A stretch of DNA of 64,000 nucleotides from JAMXLO01 sp963696645 (GCA_963696645.1 CAVOKY010000007.1:2108001-2172000), one strand, 5' to 3'. Positions 43,592 through 52,435 are shown, counted from the stretch's first letter. The notes: a model not told the origin generated them from the sequence alone. Translations and numbers: made by a program.

Positions 43592-43945
43592 CTATGGATC
43601 CCGGCGCAGGCCACGCGCGTCCAGGGCCGCGAGGTAGGCCGCCCAGCGGCGATCCTGCTCACGCCCCAGTTCGTGCAGGTAGTCCCATGAGTAGATGCCG
43701 GTGTCGTGCAGGTCGTCGAACACGAGGCGCACCGCGTAGTTGCCCACCGGCTCGATCGCGGTGATGCCGACGTGTCGCCTGCCGGGCACGATCTGCTTCT
43801 GGCTGGGCGAGTGGCCCTGGACCTCGGCGCTGGGGCTTTCCACCCGGAGGTATTCCGCCGGGTAGGTGAAGCGGGCGCCATCGTCGAACGCGACTTCCAG
43901 CACGCGCTGGGCCTTGTTGAAACGCAGTTCGGTGGCGATGGGCAT
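43592..43945 (-). CDS. DUF971 domain protein
   Basis: 117 aa of the DUF971 / gamma-butyrobetaine-hydroxylase-like N-terminal domain. ATELRFNKAQRVLEVAFDDG, YPAEYLRVESPSAEVQGHSP, VGNYAVRLVFDDLHDTGIYS, and WDYLHELGREQDRRWAAYLA are the family hallmarks; it is a small Zn or Fe-S related fold. Stand-alone DUF971 proteins are often near Fe-S or Mrp/ApbC genes, but no such neighbour is seen here. A GAGGATA site precedes the ATG. Confidence 0.88.
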   Translation of the reverse strand: MPIATELRFNKAQRVLEVAFDDGARFTYPAEYLRVESPSAEVQGHSPSQKQIVPGRRHVGITAIEPVGNYAVRLVFDDLHDTGIYSWDYLHELGREQDRRWAAYLAALDARGLRRDP

Positions 43946-44119
43946 GGCGGTATCCTCTGCATCATCAGCCGGTATCTACCGGTTTGCCCCGCAGGTCACG
44001 GGGATGCGTGCAACTGGGCGCCGTTGATGGAACTGGCGCTGCACGTCGGTTGCCGGATGGATGGCTCGACCCCGCGGTTCATGGGCAATGAACGTCCCCA
44101 CCAACAAATCTCGGTCATG

Positions 44120-44221
44120 ATAACTTAGAGCGTTTTTGGCTCATCGGCGCGGTTCCAACCACAGCGCATTCACTGCGCCACCTGTGCGCCGCGCCGCCAA
44201 GCCAAAAACGCTCTAAGTTAT
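44120..44221. mobile_element. 102-bp palindromic MITE flanked by TA
   Basis: Perfect 22-bp inverted repeats (left ATAACTTAGAGCGTTTTTGG with CT next, right the complement), which extend to 33 bp with three mismatches. Treating the outer TA as the duplicated target leaves an element beginning ACTTAGAGCG and ending CGCTCTAAGT. A TA target is typical of the IS630/Tc1-mariner group. No coding capacity. It lies in the gap between the DUF971 gene and the gene cut by IS630. Confidence 0.8.
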
Positions 44222-44323
44222 GGTAAGTTGGCGGCCTCAACGCGATGTCCTCGTGAGCCCTTGGCATGCACTCCCAGCGGCGGGCTTGGTTGGCTCATTA
44301 AGCAATCTTAGCTAGCCTGCTGC

Positions 44324-44460
44324 ATGGCCTATTTCCTCGACCTCTTCACGCCAGAAACCTGGGACGCCTTCCGAAAGCAGGGAGCCACTGTGAGCGGCTT
44401 CCGCGAGCGGCAGCTCGCGACTGCAAGAGATCGGATCAAACCTGGTGACATTCTGTTGTG
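44324..44460 (+). pseudogene. hypothetical gene truncated by the IS630 element
   Basis: About 46 codons remain: MAYFLDLFTPETWDAFRKQG, then ATVSGFRERQLATARDRIKP and GDILLCY. This opening is typical of a group of hypothetical proteins that continue with a LxRLSRWCG-type segment (EVE/ASCH-like RNA- or base-binding fold). Here the frame runs into the IS630 end after CY and stops within 11 codons. The rest was not found on the other side of the IS. Confidence 0.72.
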
Positions 44461-44471
44461 TTATACCCCGC

Positions 44472-45641
44472 TCACGCCAGAATCCGAAAATCCTCGTGCG
44501 AGATGATGCGGAAGTTGTCTGTGACCTCATCGCAGTGGAGGCGCCAGTTCCTGGGCACCTCCTCTCGCAGGAACGTCAGGATCGCGCCGCTGAAGTCTCG
44601 GAAGGTTTCATGACACGTGTTGTGGGTGATGTGCTTGTGCATCAAGCCCCAGAGTTGTTCGATCGGGTCGAGATGCGGGCAGTAGGTCGGGATGAAGTGG
44701 AGCCTGATCCGGCAACCCGGCCGCGCCAACCAAGCCTGCACCAACTTCGCGTGGTGGTACCTGGCGTTGTCCAGGAACAGATGAATCACCCGCTTGCGCG
44801 GGTACATGCTCAGCAGCGCGATCATCAGTCTGATCGTGCTGGCTGCATCAACCGTCTCCACCTCCAGCATCTGGGTGTGGCCGGTCTCCAGGTTGATCGC
44901 GCCATGAATGTTCAGGCGTTGCCGCCCGCTGGTCTGCGCCACCGCGATCGGCGTGTCCTTCGGCGCCCAGCATCCCACCGGCCGTACCGCATGCGTCGGA
45001 TGCACCGCGTCGGCGAACAACACCACCTCATCCGCGTCCAGGCGGTTCAGCAACTCCTCATACGCCTTGATGAATGCAGCCTGTTTCTCTGGATCGAGCT
45101 TGCGCGACACCGTTTTTGGTTTGCGATGTTCCATGCCAAGGCGGTGCAACAGCGCGATCAGGCCAGACCGGCCCTGGTATTCGATGCCGCACTCCTTCTC
45201 GATCCAGGCGCCCACCTCGCGCGTGGTCCGCGGCAGCGTATCGCTGATCCAGGCCTTCAGCTTGTCCCGCTGCTCTTCGTTCAGGCGGCAGGCGCCGCCC
45301 TCATAGCCGAAGCTCGCCAGGCCCTCGATCCCGTCTTCCTGGTACAGCCGATACCAGCTGCGGATCGTGTCGTCGTCCAGCAACAGGACCGTCGCGATGG
45401 CTTCGCAGCTCATGCCGTCGTCCAGCAGCACCAGCGCATTGGCGCGCCGGGCCAAACGATGGGCGGCAGACCCGTCCCGAGCCAACACAATCAGGTCTTT
45501 GCGCGATTCGCTGTCCAGGAAGCCACGTCGGATCATGCGGACGGTAGAATTGCGTTCCGGCCGTTTGGCAAGGGGTATTTTCGCCTTCCCGGGGAGTCGC
45601 GGTATACCTAGTTCGGCTTTCTCGGTGGTGGTGAGTGTCAA
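44472..45641 (-). CDS. IS630 family transposase
   Basis: 389-aa DDE transposase of the IS630/Tc1-mariner type. The N-terminal helix-turn-helix reads MSCEAIATVLLLDDDTIRSW near residue 75. Catalytic residues are seen as VVLFADAVHPTH (first Asp), IHLFLDNARYHHAKLV (second Asp) and YCPHLDPIEQLWGLMHK (Glu). TTG start at 45641; an internal start at MIRRGFLDSES is possible. It interrupts the gene at 44324 at a TA. I could not match clear terminal inverted repeats on both sides, so the element may be slightly trimmed at one end. Confidence 0.9.
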   Translation of the reverse strand: MTLTTTEKAELGIPRLPGKAKIPLAKRPERNSTVRMIRRGFLDSESRKDLIVLARDGSAAHRLARRANALVLLDDGMSCEAIATVLLLDDDTIRSWYRLYQEDGIEGLASFGYEGGACRLNEEQRDKLKAWISDTLPRTTREVGAWIEKECGIEYQGRSGLIALLHRLGMEHRKPKTVSRKLDPEKQAAFIKAYEELLNRLDADEVVLFADAVHPTHAVRPVGCWAPKDTPIAVAQTSGRQRLNIHGAINLETGHTQMLEVETVDAASTIRLMIALLSMYPRKRVIHLFLDNARYHHAKLVQAWLARPGCRIRLHFIPTYCPHLDPIEQLWGLMHKHITHNTCHETFRDFSGAILTFLREEVPRNWRLHCDEVTDNFRIISHEDFRILA

Positions 45642-45920
45642 GCAAGTTGCCGCTTGGGATTTGTAACGACTATGCTGTTATGAGGCTCCTTTTCCTGACA
45701 TGCGGCGATGGGCTGGTCCGCCGACTGGTGCCGAGTGTGCCACGGAGCTCACTTCGGGGAAGGTCCGGTGCTCGCCAACCTCGCCATGCTCGCGCGCAAG
45801 GGCGCGCTGCGCGTGGCTCCGGGTGGCTCCGCTCCTCTCTTCCCCTCCGTTGCGCTCCGTGGCCCGGGCATTGCCAGGTCGGGACGGGAAAGCAGTCTCG
45901 CCGATCGAACCGGAAAGCTG
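45642..45920. other. interval between IS630 and IS3 elements, no clear gene
   Basis: About 280 bp. Open frames cross it on both strands (for example the read-through tail of the IS3 OrfB and a plus-strand frame CHGAHFGEGPVLANLAMLAR), but none is recognisable. Probably a fragment of older accessory DNA trapped between two insertions. Confidence 0.4.
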
Positions 45921-46988
45921 ATTTGATGATACTGTCGCCTGGACGACCGCCAGCCGTTCGGGGTTGAGCGTGACCGCCGCGACCGGCGTCCAGTCGCGGG
46001 TCTGCCCGCTCCAGCGCTGTGGGTTGGACCGCCGGGCACGCTGGTAGAGTTCGTGCCGGGCGGTAAGCACGGAGCGATCCTCTCCGGCATGGCGCTGTGC
46101 CGGAGTCACGTATTTGATGCCGCTGTGGCGGTGTTCGTTGTTGTACCAATCGACGAAGTGTGCCGCCCATTCCTGTGCCGCACCGAGGTCAGCAAAGCCT
46201 TTGACCGGGAATTCAGGCCGGTATTTGGCGGTGCGGAACAAAGCCTCAGCATAGGGATTGTCGTCGCTGACGCGCGGTCTTGAGTAGGACGGTTCGATAC
46301 CCAGCCAATACAGCATGGCCAGCACCGTGGTGCCTTTCAGGGTCGCGCCGTTGTCGCCGTGCAAAACCGGCCGCACCGGCATGGCATGGACCCCCTCGGC
46401 GAGCGCGGTGCGCCGGGCCAGATGCGCGGCATGATCGGCGCTGTCGGTGTCATGCACCTCGAAGCCGACGATCTTGCGGCTGTAGAGATCGAGGATCAGG
46501 TACAAATAGAACCACCGTCCTTGCACGGTCGCGGGCAGAAACGTCACATCCCAGCACCAGACATCTCCGGGTCCGGTGGCAATGTGCGTGGTTGGCGGAC
46601 GAGACCGGCGCGGCGGCCTGGCGCGGCCGCGGCGATGCATTTGCCCGTGCGCACGCAGCACCCGATGGAAGCTGGATTCGCTGGCGATGTAGACGCCTTC
46701 GTCGGCCAGCATCGGAACGATCCTGGCGGGCGGGGTTTCGGCGAAGCGCGGCTCGTTCGCCACCATGACGATCCGTGCGCGCTCTGTCTCGGTCAGAGCA
46801 TGCGACGGTGCTGGCCGGATCGCGTCCGGCCGCCGGTCGCCGCGTGTCAGACCATCATTCTTCCGCCAGCGTTGCAGGGTGCGCGGATCGATCGCCGCCA
46901 GAGCACAGGCGGGTACCTGCCGCGCACCGCTGGCGCGGGCCTCGACAATTTGGTCAGTCAGGGTCTGGCGATCTTCCAGGCGGGTCAT
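45678..46988 (-). CDS. IS3 family transposase OrfB (DDE integrase)
   Basis: Open frame of 436 aa; the natural protein probably ends near base 45930, and the last 80 or so residues (after VVQATVSSNQ) are read-through. Integrase core: WCWDVTFLPATVQGRWFYLY (D), VLHGDNGATLKGTTVLAMLY (D), SRPRVSDDNPYAEALFRTAK (E), then HFVDWYNNEHRHSGIKYVTP. ATG 46988 overlaps the TGA that orfA would use in the alternative frame (ATGA). The element spans about 45920-47520, with imperfect ends around GTCGCCT and GCCGCCT. Confidence 0.85.
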   Translation of the reverse strand: MTRLEDRQTLTDQIVEARASGARQVPACALAAIDPRTLQRWRKNDGLTRGDRRPDAIRPAPSHALTETERARIVMVANEPRFAETPPARIVPMLADEGVYIASESSFHRVLRAHGQMHRRGRARPPRRSRPPTTHIATGPGDVWCWDVTFLPATVQGRWFYLYLILDLYSRKIVGFEVHDTDSADHAAHLARRTALAEGVHAMPVRPVLHGDNGATLKGTTVLAMLYWLGIEPSYSRPRVSDDNPYAEALFRTAKYRPEFPVKGFADLGAAQEWAAHFVDWYNNEHRHSGIKYVTPAQRHAGEDRSVLTARHELYQRARRSNPQRWSGQTRDWTPVAAVTLNPERLAVVQATVSSNQLSGSIGETAFPSRPGNARATERNGGEERSGATRSHAQRALAREHGEVGEHRTFPEVSSVAHSAPVGGPAHRRMSGKGAS

Positions 46989-47457
46989 GCGTCCTCGCCT
47001 TCGTGGAAGATCGCCTGAAGTTTTTTGACAGCACAAGCAAGGCGGCCGTTTCGGCCAATGCCTTGTCCTTGCGGTGCAGCTCCCGCTCAAGCTCCTTGAT
47101 CCGGCGACGCTCTTGCTTCAGAGCCACGCTTTCCATCTCCCGGGGTTCGCCTAGGCCGCCAATCGCGCCTTGCTTCCAGGTTTCCAGTTCGGTCGGATAC
47201 ACACCGTGTTCGCGACACCAGGCGCTGCGGGCGGCCTGGTTCATCGCCGCGGTGACAATCACCGCCTCCAGCCGCGCCGCCGGGGTCCAGTGCCGTGCCT
47301 GATCACCGGGGGTTTGAGCCAGCACCTCAGCCCGCCAACGCTCCAGCGTCCCAACGCTGATCCCAACCGTCTGTGACACCACTTCCACCGGCGAACTCTC
47401 CGGCGGCAACAACCGCGCGACCACGCGCTCTTTGAACTTCTGACCGTATCGAGCCAT
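46954..47457 (-). CDS. IS3 family transposase OrfA
   Basis: 167-aa DNA-binding subunit: MARYGQKFKERVVARLLPPE, then SQTVGISVGTLERWRAEVLA (HTH), and a C-terminal leucine-zipper-like MESVALKQERRRIKELEREL with HRKDKALAETAALLVLSK. At an A6 run (minus strand, bases 47026-47021) the frame continues as NFRRSS; adding one A gives KKLQAIFHEGEDA-stop, overlapping the orfB ATG. The A run may be a programmed slippage site for OrfAB, or a base was lost. Confidence 0.85.
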   Translation of the reverse strand: MARYGQKFKERVVARLLPPESSPVEVVSQTVGISVGTLERWRAEVLAQTPGDQARHWTPAARLEAVIVTAAMNQAARSAWCREHGVYPTELETWKQGAIGGLGEPREMESVALKQERRRIKELERELHRKDKALAETAALLVLSKNFRRSSTKARTHDPPGRSPDPD

Positions 47458-47574
47458 TTCCCTCGTCCAGCGCCCCCTTGGGCCTGATCCTATGTAGGCG
47501 GCAACTTGTCTGACCCAGGGGGCTGGCACTAGGGCTGCCGCAGAAGATGGTTTATGGTCAGTCGGCGCTATTGG

Positions 47575-48645
47575 TTACGAGAGTGGTGCTTTCTCGTTGA
47601 ACATTGCCAATCTGAATTCAATTGTCCCACCTTCGCCAAAATCCTTACGCTGTAGCCGATGTGACACCTGATCGACCAAAATTACGGAGACATCGTGACC
47701 CGTTCGGACTGCGATACACTTGTCGTAGTAGAATCCTGCTCCCCTCTCCAGATCGACGCTCCTCCCGTCAAGGATCGGCTTCCGCGTATCGAGATAAAAT
47801 GGCTGGCCGAGAGCCAAGTCGATTGCGTCTGAGTCAGAGAGACTTGCCACGAAGGTTGCTACAGGGCCATGTTCAAAGCGCCCTGATACGATCTCGTTCC
47901 TAAGCGCTCCTACTGTAGGGATCGGACTGCTGCGGGATGTGACACGTGTCATCCCAGAATCCAAAGCGGGGACCGCGCCGCTGACGACCAGACGGCAAAC
48001 GTTTACATACCAATCATGTGGCACCGCGCTGGGCATTCCTTCTACCATGATCGATAGTGCTGCAATGTCAGCTGGGCTTCGAACGTAGTGCAACTGTTCG
48101 GGGGGTACATTCAGCGTCTGTGCCAGCCAACCCAAATCCACGCGTCTCAGCTGGGCCGCGTATTCGAGGACAAGTGCCGTTACGATGCGTGAGCCGCTTA
48201 GAATCTCACTTTCCATGCGGAATGAGTTTGTGGCAGGACGGAACCCGTGAAAGCCAAGCGAGGCACCAAACTCCATCCGACGACCTATTCCGGTGCCTGT
48301 TGCGTATCGCCTCGTGCCACCAAGAAATGCAAGTGCGCAGGCCGACGCACATTCATCGCCACGAGAGACGAGAGTTTCTAGTTCCGCGTCCCGAATGACG
48401 TTTCCGATCTTCATCCCCTCCAAAAGGGAACCACCCGGCGAATTTAGGCGAACGGTATAGTCGTCGGAGTTGGACTTCAGTTCTTTGCCGCGCACCAGCT
48501 GTGCCAGTTTATCCGCATCACCTTTGTCTATGGCTCCCGTCGCATAAATGGTATGTTCGGCTAGTCGAAAATCCAGCGCCATTCCCTTGGGGGTTGTAGA
48601 TGTATAGGCAAGCAAAGCCAGCAGGACGGCAATGAGTGTCCTCAC
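47575..48645 (-). CDS. secreted ClpP-fold serine protease-like protein
   Basis: 356 aa. Signal peptide MRTLIAVLLALLAYTSTTPK with cleavage near residue 23. The ClpP/crotonase-fold part is at residues 30-150: VRLNSPGGSLLEGMKIGNVI, SRGDECASACALAFLGGTRR with the candidate nucleophile Ser, and ASLGFHGFRPA with the His. The C-terminal 200 residues are unknown. This is a periplasmic group annotated as ClpP-like in alphaproteobacteria, unrelated to cytosolic ClpP partners. Its ATG overlaps the stop of the HEPN-like gene (ATGA), so the two are coupled. Confidence 0.72.
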   Translation of the reverse strand: MRTLIAVLLALLAYTSTTPKGMALDFRLAEHTIYATGAIDKGDADKLAQLVRGKELKSNSDDYTVRLNSPGGSLLEGMKIGNVIRDAELETLVSRGDECASACALAFLGGTRRYATGTGIGRRMEFGASLGFHGFRPATNSFRMESEILSGSRIVTALVLEYAAQLRRVDLGWLAQTLNVPPEQLHYVRSPADIAALSIMVEGMPSAVPHDWYVNVCRLVVSGAVPALDSGMTRVTSRSSPIPTVGALRNEIVSGRFEHGPVATFVASLSDSDAIDLALGQPFYLDTRKPILDGRSVDLERGAGFYYDKCIAVRTGHDVSVILVDQVSHRLQRKDFGEGGTIEFRLAMFNEKAPLS

Positions 48646-49190
48646 TCTGAGGTTCCTAATCCCGAATTCGCAAAGGCGCTGGTCATATCGGGGTGCAAGT
48701 CCAAGATTACGCTGCGAAATGCATTCGCAAAGATGAACAGGGTATCAGGAGACGAGCACAGAAATTCCTCTTCGTAGGCATAGCGCCACTCCTTAAAGAC
48801 CTTCGCCTCGGCCTTAAGAGAGCAGAGGAACTCGTCTCGGTCGCCCCTAGCATAACGGTGTTTACACATCACGTGAGAACCCACGCGAGGAGCGACCTTG
48901 TCCAGTCCTAGGAAAAGCTCATGTAGGTCATGACCTTTCTTGCATGTCGCATCGGCCAAATGCCAAAGCAGTTTGATATACAGCTCGATGGAAAATCCGA
49001 AATTCACTATCGGAGGGGCACCGAGACTGTTTGGTTTACTCTTTCCGCTGACCACGGCATTCGCGGCGCTCGATACGTCGTTGTGTCCGGAGTCGTTGGC
49101 TGCGTTGAAGGGCAAAGATGTGAGGAGGCCCGCGAAATAGAAGGCCTCTGCCGCATCGTACAGTCGCTGACGGTATTCATCGTGCGTCAT
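48642..49190 (-). CDS. HEPN-like hypothetical protein
   Basis: 182 aa, mostly helical. NFGFSIELYIKLLWHLADAT near residue 62 and KKGHDLHELFLGLDKVAP resemble the helical pair of HEPN-type proteins, where IELxLKxLL and HDLxxLxxxL occur. Then EAKVFKEWRYAYEEEFLC near residue 131 matches the F..WRY.YE motif of that group. A canonical RxxxxH ribonuclease motif is not evident, so activity is uncertain. Start and stop both overlap neighbours by 4 bp (ATGA), indicating one operon with the recombinase and the ClpP-like gene. Confidence 0.6.
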   Translation of the reverse strand: MTHDEYRQRLYDAAEAFYFAGLLTSLPFNAANDSGHNDVSSAANAVVSGKSKPNSLGAPPIVNFGFSIELYIKLLWHLADATCKKGHDLHELFLGLDKVAPRVGSHVMCKHRYARGDRDEFLCSLKAEAKVFKEWRYAYEEEFLCSSPDTLFIFANAFRSVILDLHPDMTSAFANSGLGTSE

Positions 49191-49756
49191 GTTGAAAGCC
49201 TCGAAATCGTTGCCCTGCCGACGTTGTAGCTCTTCGCCAGTTCCTTGAGCGTTGCCCCTTCAGCTCTGCGCCGCCGTGCTTCTTTCTGCTGCTGCGGGGT
49301 GAGCTTCGGCGGTCGGCCCATATGCTGCCCGCGCGCCTTGGCCCGCTCGCGCCCTTCTGCCGTGCGAGTGCGGATCAAATCGCGCTCCACGTCCGCCAGC
49401 CCGCCGAGAACGGCAATCATCAAGCGCCCGGTGCTGGTGGCGGTGTCGGCCCACGGCTCCGCGAGTGACCGGAATTGCCCCTTGGCGTCCACGATCTGCT
49501 TGACGATGGCGAACAGGTCGAAGGTCGAGCGGGCAAGCCGGTCAATGCGCGTCACCGTCACCACGTCGCCGGGGCCGATGGCTTTCAGCATCTTCAACAG
49601 TTCGCGCCGGTCGGCCCGCGCGCCCGTCACCTTCTCCCGGTAAATCGGGCTGCATCCGGCTTTGCGCAACTGGTCAAGCTGCGTGGCAAGGGTCTGCCCC
49701 ACGGTGCTGACGCGGGCATAGCCGACAGGGCGGTTTTGCGGTTTCTTTCCGGGCAT
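49187..49756 (-). CDS. serine recombinase (resolvase/invertase family)
   Basis: 189 aa, full length for resolvase/Pin-type enzymes. The catalytic Ser is in GYARVSTVGQTLATQLDQL near residue 17. Arg residues follow in VTVTRIDRLARSTFDLF and LADVERDLIRTRTAEGRERA, and GRPPKLTPQQQ is the linker. The C-terminal helix-turn-helix is EGATLKELAKSYNVGRATIS. Probably drives site-specific inversion, resolution or transposition of the accessory patch. No obvious res or hix pair was found. The HEPN-like gene overlaps its stop. Confidence 0.9.
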   Translation of the reverse strand: MPGKKPQNRPVGYARVSTVGQTLATQLDQLRKAGCSPIYREKVTGARADRRELLKMLKAIGPGDVVTVTRIDRLARSTFDLFAIVKQIVDAKGQFRSLAEPWADTATSTGRLMIAVLGGLADVERDLIRTRTAEGRERAKARGQHMGRPPKLTPQQQKEARRRRAEGATLKELAKSYNVGRATISRLST

Positions 49757-50088
49757 ATCTTATGAGGCAGTGTAACCCGTTGATATCATGGGGTCAATGG
49801 AAATGCCCGAAAGTCTTCAAATCTGCACCGTTTTAACGTCGTAGCCCGGTTTCGTATCATTCGGAGGGACGGACCTGTTCGCACGCGACGACAGACAAAA
49901 GCGGTCGTGCCCAACGATCGGGCGCGAAAAGGCGAGCACCGATGCGCCTGCTGTATTCCGCCGGGGCACCCTTGGCGCGTCTGGTGAGATCGCGCTGCTG
50001 GAAACCGGCCTCGCAACGGCCGTTGGCATTGTGACGATCATAACGACCGCCCTCGGCGTTTCGACGTTCGTGACAACGGCGTTAGGCG
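49757..50088. other. intergenic region upstream of the recombinase, no gene seen
   Basis: 332 bp. A plus-strand frame with a repeated TTALGV segment (bases about 50020-50090) lacks a start and a family. It may hold the promoter of the recombinase operon and a recombination site, but no palindromic crossover site was evident. Confidence 0.4.
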
Positions 50089-51157
50089 TTATGCCGGATA
50101 GGATACGAAGCACTTCTCCGACATGAAGACGTGGGTTTCCACGTAGTCGTGGACTAGCGGTTTGCGATCGAGCGTCTCCATCGCACCCATCAGCGCCATC
50201 CAGTTCAGCATCTCGTGCTGCCCCGCCTGTTCCATGTCGGCCAGCTTGCGCTGTCGCCAGAAGCCATAATCGGCGCGCGACAGGGCATCGAACATCTGGC
50301 GGTCGGCCTTGTGGTCGGGCCAGAGATAGCCATTGGTTGGCGACAGGAAACAATGCGACCAGCTCGATGACGCGATCAGCGCCACGCGCCAGGGTGACTC
50401 GGCGAAGATCTCGGCCACGGCACGGCCGACATCCATGCAGCGCCAGGGTTGCGGCGCCGGAGGATCCGGCAGTTCGCTTTCGTCGCGCGGCGGCAGGAAC
50501 AGCGCCGCCATGCCACCCTTGGCATGGATCAGGTTGCGCCCATAGCAGTTGATCGCGAACGGAATGACCGGGTAGGGGAAGCCGCGGCGATCCCAGTCGA
50601 GATACAGCAGCGTATTGGTGAAGGCGTGCGCGAGGCCGTCCATGTGCAGCGTCTTGTAGGCGTAGGCCATGTCGATGCCGCGCTCGATCAGGCCGCTGGC
50701 GAGATGCTTGGCGGCGTTGCGCGCGCCGTGCAGCTTCATGGTCCAGTCACCCGGTTCGTTCCAGCGGTTGGTCTTGGCGCCGTTGCCGGTGCGCCAGGGT
50801 TGCAGTCCGAAGTCGTCGTCGAGGCCCATGACGCAGAAGGCGGGGATGATGTCCTCGCGGAAGTTCTCGGTACTGGTCGTCGCCCCAGACGAGTACCAGG
50901 TCCGGATTGAAATCGTCCAGCGCCTTGCGCACGGCACGGAAGCCTTCGGCCATGCGCGCACCGTAGCGGCGCGCGGAGGAGACGCCGGCGTCGTTGCCGA
51001 GTTCGGCGAGGAGTTCGGCGGGCCAGTTGGCGCGATCTTTTCGCTCGGCTGGGATGTTGGGCGCGGTCAGCAGGTGATGGAAGCCGCCGGGCAGCCGTTC
51101 GTCGGGCAGCGTCAGCCCGGGATAATGCGTGCAGCCCAGTCCGATGATCTCTGCCAT
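50089..51157 (-). pseudogene. extradiol dioxygenase, LigB-type, frameshifted
   Basis: Class III extradiol ring-cleavage dioxygenase subunit B / LigB-type protein. Starts at ATG 51157 after AGGAG: MAEIIGLGCTHYPGLTLPDE with the metal-binding His. It runs to LVLVWGDDQY near residue 96, where the frame breaks. Removing one of two G's at 50869-50870 (plus strand) restores ENFREDIIPAFCVMGLDDDF. The rest contains ASSSWSHCFLSPTNGYLWPD with another metal His and ends HVFMSEKCFVSYPA. Joined length about 355 aa. A single base separates this from an intact gene, so an assembly indel is possible. Confidence 0.85.
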
Positions 51158-51291
51158 CTGCGTGCTCCTGTGCTTTCTGGCGTTACGCGATCCTCCGTGG
51201 CGGCGACGGTAGGGGTGGTGGCGGAGGTGCGCAATATCGGCTTGCGGCGCGATGGATTCCGAATTGCCTGATTGCGCGTTGGCGCCTGCGA

Positions 51292-52431
51292 TCATGCGAT
51301 CGATCTGATCTCGCGTGCCAAGGGCCTCACCACCAACAGCGCCGAACCGCCGATCGCGGCCATCGCGAGGAACGCCAGGCCGCCAAAGCGCGCGTAGAGC
51401 ACGCCGGACAGCAGCATCAGCAAACCGCCTGGTGCGCCCATCCCGAGCGCGGAGTGCAGCGCCTGCGCGGTGGCGGCGCGTTCCGGCGGGACGGATCGGC
51501 TCAGCACCAGCATCGCCGAGAGATGCTGCATGGCGAAGGTGGCGGCGTGCAGCAGTTGGATCGCGGCCAGTACCGCGAGCGGTGGCGCGCAGGCGGTGAC
51601 GGTCCAGCGCAGCAGCGATGCACTCGCGGCGCAGGCGGTCAGGCCGGCGGGACCAAGCCGTTCGACCAGGCGGCGGCCCCAGGCGAACAGCGCCACCTCG
51701 GCAACGATGCCTTCGGCGATCAGCAGGCCGATGGTGCTGTCGCTGAAACCCTGCGCGCGCCAGAACAGCGGCGCGAAGCCGTAATACGCCGCGTGTGCGC
51801 CCTGGATCAGCGCACTGGCCAGCACGATCAGGCGGAACGGGCGATTGGCCAACAGGCGCAGAGCGGCGAGGGCGCGTGGCGGCGCAGGTGTGCGCGAAGC
51901 TTCCGGCAGCAATGGCGTGATGACCGCGGCTGAACCGTAGGTGCCGGCGAGCAGCCATGGCACCAGCCAGGAACCGGTGAGCGACAGCAGCCAGCCGGTG
52001 CCGGCGCTCGCCGCCATGTAGGCGATCGAGCCGATGGAACGCACCGGCCCGTATTCCATGCGCCGATCCCGCGCGAGGGTCAGCGCCAGCGAATCAATCA
52101 GCGGATTGAGTGCGGACGATGCGACGCCCTGCACGGAGGCAACCAGCAGCAGCGGCAGGAGGCCATGCAGCGGGAGGTAGAACAGCGCCGCCGTGCAAGC
52201 GGAGATTGCCGCGACCAGCATCACCGGGCGGCGGCGACCGATACGGTCGGCGACGGTTCCCCAGCCTGGGCCGGCGAACACGCGCAGCAGCGATGCCGCA
52301 CCGAGTACCTGGCCGATCGCGACGGCGGTCAGGCCGCGATCGGCGAACCACAGCGGCAGGAAGGCGGTGTTGATCGCCGCAGCGGCAAACAGCGCCGCAA
52401 AGAACAACGCGACGCGGAAGCCGGCGGACAT
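51292..52431 (-). CDS. MFS transporter
   Basis: 379-aa permease with about 12 helices (ALFFAALFAAAAINTAFLPL, WGTVADRIGRRRPVML loop 2-3, SIGSIAYMAASAGTGWLLSL, WRAQGFSDSTIGLLIAEGIV). It resembles the MFS_1-like group including HcaT-type 3-phenylpropionate permeases, but the substrate cannot be set. It begins 4 bp after the stop of sufE, so they share a transcript. ATG 52431 is used because the open frame before it overlaps sufE. Confidence 0.85.
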   Translation of the reverse strand: MSAGFRVALFFAALFAAAAINTAFLPLWFADRGLTAVAIGQVLGAASLLRVFAGPGWGTVADRIGRRRPVMLVAAISACTAALFYLPLHGLLPLLLVASVQGVASSALNPLIDSLALTLARDRRMEYGPVRSIGSIAYMAASAGTGWLLSLTGSWLVPWLLAGTYGSAAVITPLLPEASRTPAPPRALAALRLLANRPFRLIVLASALIQGAHAAYYGFAPLFWRAQGFSDSTIGLLIAEGIVAEVALFAWGRRLVERLGPAGLTACAASASLLRWTVTACAPPLAVLAAIQLLHAATFAMQHLSAMLVLSRSVPPERAATAQALHSALGMGAPGGLLMLLSGVLYARFGGLAFLAMAAIGGSALLVVRPLAREIRSIA

Positions 52432-52435
52432 GGGT

